Shown here piece after piece: positions 56,230 through 64,000 of a DNA stretch of 64,000 nt. A program made the translations under genes and the position numbers. The notes below the pieces were generated by a model. It ran no database searches and was not told the origin of the DNA. It saw nothing but the letters and a program-made list of their open reading frames with translations. The stretch's first letter is position 1; each line of letters starts with the position of its first letter. This DNA is from Mytilus californianus (lineage: Eukaryota; Mollusca; Bivalvia; Mytilida; Mytilidae), in NCBI RefSeq assembly GCF_021869535.1, contig NW_026262668.1, forward strand, positions 70,515,558-70,579,557, given 5' to 3'.

Positions 56230-56747
56230 TGTTTTGCAATAGTTTTAAAACATCTGACTTTTCTACACTTTACACAAGTATTCCCTATTCCAAACTAAAA
56301 GACAAATTGAAAGAGTTGGTCATGCTTTGTTTCATAAAAAAGAATGGCTTACGTTGATACAAATTTCTTGTCTTAGGGCGGGATAAATCGTACTTTGTAA
56401 AAAACATTCAAACAAAAAATTCTCTCAAACTGATATATCAAGATGCTTGATTTCTTGATCGACAGCATATTTGTAACGTTTAGAGGACATGTTTTTCAGC
56501 AAACAATCGGCATTCCCATGGGAACCAACTGTGCTCCTCTTCTTGCCGACTTGTTCCTTTATTCATAGGAGGCTGACCTCATACAGGAACTTCTTAGGAA
56601 GAAAGAAAAGAAGTTAGCAGTATCTTTTAATTTCACTTTCCGCTATATAGATGATGTTCTCTAACTAGATAATTCAAAATTTAGAAACTATGTTGAACTC
56701 ATCTATCCCATTGCACTTGAGATAAAGGATACAACAGATACAGTTAA
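56230..56747 (+). pseudogene. Penelope-like RT, 5' part, interrupted
   Basis: Includes the RT fingers (FKTSDFSTLYTSIPYSKLKD), then MLDFLIDSIFVTFRGHVFQQ, GIPMGTNCAPLLADLF and the catalytic RYIDDVL. Several stops are present (after LFLYS and after DDVL). It is cut at 56744-56747 (TTAA) by repeat family A and resumes at 57844. This copy extends furthest 5' of those in the window. Confidence 0.75.
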
Positions 56748-57843
56748 TATAAATAAGAAGATGTGGTATGAGTGCAAATGAGACAACTCTCCATCCAAGT
56801 CACAATGTATAAAAAGTTAACTATTATAGGTCAAAGTACGTCCTTCAACACGGAGCCTTGGCTCACACCGAACAGCCAGATTTAAAGGGCCCCAAAATGA
56901 CTAGTGTAAAACAATTCAAACAGGAAAACCAACGGTATAATCTATATAAAAAACGAGAAACGAAAAACATCTATGAACCACACCAACAAACGACAACCAC
57001 TGGACAACAGGCTCCTGACTTAGGACAGGTGCATAAAAATGCAGCGGGTTTACACGTTTTAACTGGCGCCAACCTTCACCCTATTCTGAGATAGCAGTGT
57101 AACATTACAACATAAGAAAACACATAAAATATCAATTGAAATGGCTTAACTCGATCAAAAAGACAACTCTTACCTGGGACAAAATGGCGTTAAATAAAAC
57201 AACGTACACAGGTAAATTTAAATATGATAATGTTGTTGTCAGGAGTACGGAAGTAAACATTTTTTACAAAATTAATAAATTTGTTGTTCAGAGTACGAGT
57301 ACCGAAGTGAACATTTATCGTCTTACTAAATATTTATCAAAGGTGGTACATATTAAAAAAAGTGAGACGAGATATAACACAAAATAAGTTAACATTGAAT
57401 TACAGAAATGCATTATAAATTGTGACAAAAGGTCAAACTAACACGAAAGTACGATTTGAGAGTAATCGTAGTTACTGAAAGCTAGTTAAAAGTCAAAAAC
57501 AATTAACAATAAAAAATCATGCATCAGAGACTAAAATCAATTAAAACACATGCCAGGGATTTAGTGTTTAAATGCCATGGACAGTCAAAGAAGACATGAC
57601 TAGTGCAATGCCAAAATAAAAGTATCGACAGGCAGTACGATCGTTAGGATTTAACTTTATAATACATATTATCATGTTATATATAGATAAAGCAATCTCT
57701 AAATAAAAAATTCACGTGGATGTGTATTAATAACTCCCAAAAACCATTCGAAAAGAATACAAATTTAGTTATGTTTTAATTTGTTGAAGACAAAATCGAT
57801 GTTAGTGCTAATGTAAACAATATTCAAAGATCTTATTACAACA
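56748..57843 (+). mobile_element. Repeat family A, full copy with TTAA duplication
   Basis: A 1,096-bp element. TTAA stands at 56744-56747 and again at 57844-57847, and the RT frame continues across. It starts tataaataagaagatgtgg and ends gatcttattacaaca. Internal markers are the cgtccttcaacacggagcc, gactagtgtaaaacaattca and cctgacttaggacaggtgc blocks. The longest frames are under 85 codons, so a transposase must come from elsewhere. TTAA targets are typical of piggyBac and Kolobok elements. Confidence 0.8.
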
Positions 57844-58305
57844 TTAAGACTGCCTAAAATCTTGACTTACATCTAGAAATTGACAATGAGGCTCAGTTGA
57901 AAACAAAACTATACGACAAAGGAGATGATTTCAGCTTCCTAATTGTGTGAATTTTCCATTTCTATGACGCAACATTCCAGTAGCGTTTGAATACGGAGTA
58001 TATATCCCCCAGTTGATACGATATTCCAGGGCTTGTGTTTCCTATCATGATTTCCTTGACAGAGGGTTGCTGCTCACAAGGAAACTATTAAACCAAGAGT
58101 TCCAAGTGGTGAAGTTTAAATCATCCCTTCGTAAATTTTACGGACGCCATCACGAGTTGGTTGACCGTTATGTAATATCTGTTTCACAGATGACGACGGA
58201 TATGTTCCAATTGTCGTGACTTTTTTTAGCCATGGCGTTGTCAGTTTATTTTCGACTGATGAGTTTGAATGTCCCTTTGGTATCCTTCGCCTCTCTTATA
58301 GTAAT
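57844..58305 (+). pseudogene. Penelope-like RT C-terminus and tail (resumed)
   Basis: Continues with LDLHLEIDNEAQLKTKLYD, a frameshift near 57945, then IRYSRACVSYHDFLDRG and GRHHELVDRYVISVSQM, to a stop at 58219. The usual long tail is replaced by a short one: only the terminus (agccatggcgttgtcag … cgcctctcttatag) remains. Confidence 0.75.
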
Positions 58306-58619
58306 GTAGTAATGTATATTTCAGAATTAAAGTTATTATTTAATTATATACTACTCAAGGTAAACGAGGCCGGCATAAGATACATGTATTTCCTGTATCC
58401 AACTAACAAATGTTAAAGAATTCAACAATGTATGATTAAATTACAAAAACACTATATTATTCTTGATTTAGATATATTCCATGTAAACTTATTGATCTTT
58501 TAAATAAACTTAGTCTGACTTAAGGGTTATCAATTCAACACTGCATTAAAATCTTTGAAAGTTGTCTTTATCGGTACTAACATATATTATGTTTTTGATA
58601 AAATAACTAAATGTGTATT

Positions 58620-59250
58620 GCTATGCTGTGGTCCTACATCATGTCCATTCTTATATTTTGGCATTCCTGAAGGCCATGATTTGTTATGACTGTTTATGGC
58701 GTCTTAACACTAAATCTGTTGGATGTGTATTAAACTATTAGATTGATTTTAAGTCTGAGAAAACATGAATTATTATAAGTTGTCAGTTAGTGCTAGTAGT
58801 AAGACTCTTAGATCAACACTTTGTGTACTTTTTGTATTTTTTTGTTGTTGTTTTGGTCCAACTGTTTTACAGCTTGTTTTTATGTTGTGCTGTTACCCCA
58901 TTGTCCCAAGCTATAAGAGGAGGGAAGAGCTCTCACAAAGCCCTGTTTGACCATGCTACAGTCTTTATGTGTCTAAGTCGGAAACATGTTATATAGCACT
59001 TGTCGCGTGGCTATCTGTAATATTTCATTCGTTATCGTTTAATCAAAAATCAGACGGTTGATTTTCTAGTTTGAATTATTTCTCATTTTGTCATGCATGG
59101 GCCTTTTATAGCTGATTATAAGATATGTTCTTTGCTCGTTGTTGAATGTCGTATAATGACTTTTAGTTCCTTATATCCACATCCTGTGATCTCTCATGGA
59201 TACTTGTCTCATTGACAATCATATCATATCTCTTTATTTTCATAGTTTCG
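58620..59250 (-). repeat. Diverged repeat related to family A
   Basis: Ends with gtctcattgacaatcatatc and atctctttatttt, which resembles the reverse start of family A. The upstream part (tcagacggttgattttctag, cattgtcccaagctataag) resembles blocks at 20.4 and 58.9 kb. It is too diverged to bound precisely. Confidence 0.5.
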
Positions 59251-59452
59251 AAACAACAATGAATCAATTAGTCTTGCATCTTTACATTTGTTACAGCTTA
59301 ACGTTAGAACAATTTCATATCCTCTTGTTTGCGTGAGCATTAACAAAGTTATTCAAACTATTCATTTTAAAACCATTATTGTTCGTTTAGATTTATATAT
59401 CACAATTTTAATATTTTCTTCAAGACATTACATATAAGATATATGCATTTAC

Positions 59453-59517
59453 CTGTAGACAAAATAAATGTGCTGGTTGACGTTTCTTCTTTAATGCATC
59501 CTTCTATATGATGACAT
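59453..59517 (-). CDS. Receptor gene, EGF-end exon
   Basis: The minus-strand acceptor tttacaattatag precedes the exon and the donor gtaaatg follows it. The 65-nt exon is entered in phase 2 and left in phase 1. It reads CHHIEGCIKEETSTSTFIL and then ST. The first residues complete the EGF-like block of the preceding exon to give ...QRCHHIEGC, the classic end of a multi-EGF repeat. A Thr/Ser-rich stalk follows. Phases match on both sides. Confidence 0.75.
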
Positions 59518-60989
59518 CTATAATTGTAAATAAAAAGTAGATATATTATTTTTTACGTATACATATGTTGGTTTACTTGTGTGCGTTGTGTTGTCTTCCG
59601 GGAAGAATCACTATTGTATTCAGGTATCCGAAATTGTAATTCACTTGTAAAAATTTGGTAACCGTGTCAGTTGAGTTTTTACTGGACTCGTTTTGCTAGT
59701 GTTATCCGAGTTCTTTTCCACGTTTAAAACCCACGTAGGAAGGGAAGGATCTCGTGGCCATTTCACGTCACAACTCCTCACTGACTTCATATATCCTGAT
59801 AGTGTGATTCCATTTGAGGCATATACATAATAGATCCTTATAAGATAATTACCTCCTTATGAATCACACCGGCTGGTTAAGGGATGGTAAAGTGTAAACC
59901 CCTAGAGTGACGTCATTGGTTATGGTAAACACTGTATGACTAACACAGGATCAGTTGTCATTGTACGTCTGAGCAAAGTGAATGTAGTAAAGTCTACAGT
60001 CCTCGCTGTCCTGCCATTTGACTTCGGGACAAATTAAGAATTATAATAAAAAAAAAACAAAATGATTGTTCTGTCGATGACATCAAAGTCTTCTGATGTA
60101 AAGTCATCCAAAATATTTGACATCTCATTTATACGTAAAAAGCACAATCCAATTCAAAAGTTTCCGAATCGTTGGTTTGTATTTGACATCGGTAAAAAAT
60201 AGTACTGCAGTCCGTTAAACAATAAATACATTTCTAAACTGACTATGTGTTCTCCTATGGAGTCGAAAAATTAGGCCGGACCCGATGCGGGAAAATGAAA
60301 GTCAACCCAATGATTTCCTTTTCGTCAGAGTTGTCTGAGTTGATGATGAAAGTTTTAGGTCCAACACTCAATATTTCATCATTTTCTTCTAATGTTATAA
60401 TTGTTTCCATCATTTTCCTTAAATCTATATATTCAATGCAAGGAACCTTATATAGAACAGTCATGTACAAAAACAGTCGCCATTTTCATACTTTGCTTTA
60501 TATACAAAAGGATGATCGGTTTTCAGTTGCCTCTTACATATATTTGTAGTACGAAATATGAAGGATAACTAGAAAGATAAACAAGCTATACACTGTTTGG
60601 TTAACTGCATTCAATGGTTTATCCTGCCGTTTGTTCATCGATCGATTCGAACATATTACTTTTTCTATCATAAGTGCTCATATTACCTGTACGGATTCAA
60701 TTTGGTCTAAAGCTTTAAATTACTATCCTATTACATGTAAGCGACTTTAAAATATGTTTATGCAGCCACTGCATGTTTATAGATAGGTTTGAACGTTTCT
60801 GTTCAACTGTACACGATGAAGCATTATAGGTTAACACGAAAACAAAATATGTTCATATCTAGTAATTAAGATACTGATAATAGTGAGTTGTACTTTTCAA
60901 GCGATTCAAAAATCTGTCGATGGTTTATTGTACTGATTGTTACTACACTATTTTAACTGTATATATAAGGTCTGCTTTATATCTTGGTC

Positions 60990-61260
60990 TTTTATTGACA
61001 CAGATGGACAACTTCAAACTAGAATTTATGACAAACGTGATTATTTCAACATTCCAAACGTCAATTTCACATTTTTCGGCAGTAGTATACCCTCTACCCA
61101 ATCGTATAGCGTTTTAATATTTCAATTGATATATTACCCTACTCGTGCATGTTCACTCTATAAGGACTTCATTTGCAGTGGTGTACTCTTTACACAAAAC
61201 CAATCTAACACAGCTATGAGGAAGAAAGACTTAAATCGACAATACATAACTGACTAGCGA
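60990..61260 (+). pseudogene. Penelope-like RT fragment, second subfamily
   Basis: Reads DGQLQTRIYDKRDYFNIP, NVNFTFFGSSIPSTQSYSVL and TRACSLYKDFICSGVLF. It is closest to 21000-21310. It is truncated at both ends and lacks the HHELV block. Confidence 0.65.
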
Positions 61261-61289
61261 CATGTTTTCGCAGTCTTAGATCTTTAGCT

Positions 61290-62830
61290 ACATTACAAAA
61301 GACTACCGGTGACAGCTTAAAATATCTTGAGATCTTCCTGATCGTTCAATGTCTATATAATAAGGATAACACTAAGGTTGAGTATACATACAGATTATAT
61401 TAAAACATCACTCGGAGACAGACAATACATCTTCGGTAGATACGTGGGGAGGAGGGGGGCTTTTTGCTGTTACAAATCTACAACATTCAAGGGTAAAAGG
61501 CACAGGCTAGGGTGTTGGCTAGACCTTTCTAGTCTTTCAATCTTTCAATCAAAGTGAACTAAGAGTAAAGTTACATATAGATGCAAATGTTATCAAAAGG
61601 ACTGTATGGAAACTCGATTTTTTTAAATGTACGGAGGCTCAAAGTGCCAGCTTCATAATCAAAATATATTGCAGTAGATTACTGGCGACAGCTTAAAGGA
61701 CCATGAGACCTTCGTGATCGCTCAATGTATATAAAATGAGGCTTACACTTATATTGGGTATAAATACAGATTCTATTAAAACATTTCCCGGAGACATTAC
61801 ATTTCCGATATATACAAGGACTTAATGTGTCACTTGCGTTTAAAAATCGACTGCAATCTAGGGTATAGGGCTCAGTGCGTTGGCTAGACCTTCCTGACTT
61901 TTCAACTTTCATCAAATTTCACAAAGAGTAAGGAAACATACCAATACAGACGCTATCAAAAGGAATTTACCGAAACTTTTTGTCCTTGGTGTGTGGGGCT
62001 CAAATACAGATCTGTAGCCTGCTTGATATTCAAAATATATTGCAAAAGACTAGCGGCGACTGCTTAAATAACCGTGAGACCTTTCTGGTCGTTCAATGTC
62101 TATAAAATTAGGCATAAATTAAACTGAGTATAGATACAGTTTTCATTAAAAACATTTCCCGGTGACATTACATCTTCGGTGTGCATTGAGGGCCAAGGAA
62201 GGTATCACGGTCATTTAAGCAATATCCAGTAGCAAGATGCATAGTGTTTTATCATATAAAATGATTATCAATATGGCACTTTAATCCCTCCATACACGAA
62301 GAAGACATAAGGTTTCGATGAATTCTCTTGATGTCATTTGTATCTATATGTTAGCTACGTCTATGCCTAATTTTCATTTGTATCTATAGGTTAGCTAAGT
62401 ATATGCCTAACTTTATGAAGATTGAAAGATCAAGCCGGTAAAACGCCCTGGGCCCTTTTACAGTGTACCTGCATTTTCGTGGATTTGTAATCGCAAAGTG
62501 ATAAGTTAAGCCCTCCATACCTTTCCAAGATGAAATGTTTTCAGTAAATTCTTTTGATAAGATTGGTAGCCAAATGTTATTGACATTGAAAGACCGAAAG
62601 GTCTCACTCATTTAAGCGGTATCCGGTGGTCTTTTACATATATTTTGGCAAATTGGCACTTTAAGCCCTCTGTACACATCGAAGACCATAAATTTCCAAA
62701 AATAAATTTCTCTTGATATCATTTGTATCTATATGTTAGCTAACTTAAGCTTAATTTTTGAAGATTGAAAGATCAGAAAGGCCTAGCCAACGCACGAGCA
62801 GTTTTACTGAATATATTTTGAATATCATCA
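61290..62830. repeat. Tandem array with an orientation switch
   Basis: Units of about 370-400 bp are marked by '(c/g)(c/t)ggcgac(a/t)gcttaaa' at about 61305, 61682 and 62052 in direct orientation. The reverse complement of the same marker is at about 62213 and 62610. Other shared blocks are 'gttggctagacctt(t/c)c', 'gatcgttcaatgtctata' and 'caaaatatattgca'. The switch lies near 62205. It is satellite-like, non-coding and diverged. Confidence 0.75.
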
Positions 62831-63186
62831 AGTCAAATGTATATGTCCTTTTTTTACTTTCCATAGTTTTATCTATTAATATTTTCACATTTTACTAAAG
62901 TGTCTGTTTGTTTTTTTGTATTTTGAGATATCATGTTTTAAAAGTACATCTTTGATTGCACATTGTTGATAAAAATTTACAAATTATAAAGAGAAAATTG
63001 TGATTTACGTAAAGGTTTCCAAAACGATTTCCAAGATCTCTATTTACTCATTATTAACTGAACTACGACTATCTTTTTTTTTCATCGAATAATCAATTTT
63101 GTATTTCTTTTTGACTTATATAATTAAAATATCGAACCGACTGCTCACATACCTCAGTACTGGTCATATATATGTATATAGTTTAC

Positions 63187-63295
63187 CTTTGAGAAGACCT
63201 ACAATTGCAATCTTCAGCACATATTTTCCCGTATGTATTGTCTGGACATATTCGACATCTTCCGCCGTCATCCGATACATATCCAATACCGCATG
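63187..63295 (-). CDS. Receptor gene, EGF-like repeat exon
   Basis: The minus-strand acceptor …attttgcgttttag precedes the exon and the donor gtaaacta follows it. The 109-nt exon is entered in phase 1 and left in phase 2. It reads CGIGYVSDDGGRCRICPD, then NTYGKICAEDCNCRSSQR. The spacing C-x-C-P-x3-Y-G-x2-C-x3-C-x-C is that of multi-EGF proteins such as MEGF10/11, Draper and invertebrate scavenger receptors, which bind ligands extracellularly. It joins the 59453 exon to complete the Cys pattern. More N-terminal exons and the signal peptide must lie beyond the right edge of the window. Confidence 0.8.
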
Positions 63296-63874
63296 CTAAA
63301 ACGCAAAATCAAACAATCTGACCCAACCTTAAATGAGATGTGTTTTCTTATGACTGCTATATTCAGACATAACTGTCTAGTACTATTCAAAATACAGGTA
63401 TCATGGTTGCAATTTATAACAGACAATGTATAAATTAAAGACATACACAGTATACACAGGATCACATATGAAACAATAAATTCTTTTACTGAAAGATAAT
63501 TTAATGCATTGAAAAACCTGAAGACGAAATGAAAACGGTAATGGTACTATAGAAGGTGGGCTATTTAAAACTTGTTGAAAAAGGAAAACAATACGAAAAG
63601 GTAAACTAACAATTTCTTGGAAATATAAAGATGAAATATAATAGTTTGGTAATAAATAAACTTCCTGACAAAACTGTTTTAACCTGATTGTTTGATAATT
63701 TCGATAATAAATACAACACCAAAACATAGCTTTCGTACAATAAAACTCCATAAAAAGATGCAATATTTTCCCTAAACTGTTCAAACTTTTATTAAATTCT
63801 ATGTCCCAGAAAACTCAGATACGTTCCTTCTTCCATGATAGCAACTAGGTCTAGTTTTTCCAAAAGCTCTTGGC
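63296..63874. other. Receptor-gene intron, nothing recognised
   Basis: AT-rich DNA. Overlapping frames on both strands at 63233-63784 have no support beyond the exon already listed. Confidence 0.5.
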
Positions 63875-64000
63875 CAGATTTGCCTATGGTGCTGGAACTG
63901 TTAACCTTTGGAATATCCGTTTCACAGATGATAGCGGATATGTTCCTCATGTTGTAACTACAATTCCGTTCCTTTTTCCCGAATGTGACCTACCGAATTA
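63875..64000 (+). repeat. Penelope-like 3' end, cut by window edge
   Basis: tttggaatatccgtttcacag, then gatagcggatatgttcc and ttcccgaatgtgacctaccg, match the end of the RT frame and start of the tail at 17.87-17.96 kb. It continues past the window. Confidence 0.7.

Larger units (their letters stand above)
59518..63186. other. Receptor-gene intron with repeats
   Basis: Holds a Penelope-like fragment (60990-61260) and an inverted tandem array (61290-62830). The segment 59518-60980 shows no supported feature. Overlapping frames at 60247-60549 (+) and 60255-60470 (-) have no splice or family support. Confidence 0.5.

Noticed and set aside
58240-58275. CTGATGAG word resembling a hammerhead core
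   Set aside because: It is the Penelope-like tail (cttatgagtttgaatgtccc) with a single base change. There is no GAAA box or stem.
60255-60549. Frames on both strands, one with acidic residues and a hydrophobic end
   Set aside because: No splice borders consistent with the receptor gene phases and no recognised family.

Overview
This window looks like nuclear DNA of a bivalve mollusc, most likely a mussel of the Mytilus type. It is AT-rich, split exons are separated by kilobase-scale introns, and the repeats are of a kind I associate with mussel genomes: Penelope-like RT 3' ends, short repeats with hammerhead-ribozyme cores, and a TTAA-flanked non-autonomous element. The species call is inference. 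There is no bacterial gene organisation, CRISPR array, rRNA or recognisable tRNA.

Two host genes can be assembled by eye from splice sites and reading phase. The first, on the + strand, runs from about 0.65 to 53.6 kb. Its exons encode a DZIP3-type HEPN domain (654-863, 6273-6493, 9124-9199), a single-exon Cys/His-rich domain that aligns to the same fold pattern (11624-12399), a small linker (14045-14096), and then either a short terminal exon (15808-15875) or a bridging exon (16967-17024). The bridge leads in phase to a second three-exon HEPN module (31799-32022, 51213-51430, 53536-53628). All phases mesh, so this may be one gene with three HEPN or HEPN-like units. Two neighbouring genes remain possible. 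The first exon is not seen. The second gene, on the - strand (63295 down to 53915), is the 3' part of a multi-EGF (MEGF/scavenger-receptor-like) membrane protein: one EGF-rich exon, two small stalk exons, and a last exon with a transmembrane helix and a Tyr-rich cytoplasmic tail. The two genes converge, with their stop codons about 290 bp apart.

The rest is mostly mobile DNA in introns. At 16.0-16.8 kb there are tandem retrozyme-like repeats with hammerhead cores. At 17.4-18.3 kb lies a Penelope-like RT fragment in which the catalytic-motif DNA is triplicated. From 23.6 to 31.6 kb two near-identical inverted copies of one repeat bracket a truncated LINE and two hairpins. From 32.5 to 36.4 kb there is a deleted LTR element whose integrase is split by two equal-length 438-bp DNA elements around 1.2 kb of unknown DNA. 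At 36.6-37.8 kb sits a bivalve repeat with internal tandem units. From 39.9 to 49.0 kb lies a degenerate LTR retrotransposon with integrase upstream of RT and a SCAN-like Gag (Gmr1-like order), carrying at least three nested insertions. At 56.2-58.3 kb is another Penelope-like copy interrupted by a TTAA-flanked element, and at 61.3-62.8 kb a satellite-like array that switches orientation.

Coordinates of exons rest on visible GT/AG sites and open frames. Repeat boundaries are by eye and approximate unless a target duplication or LTR edge is cited.
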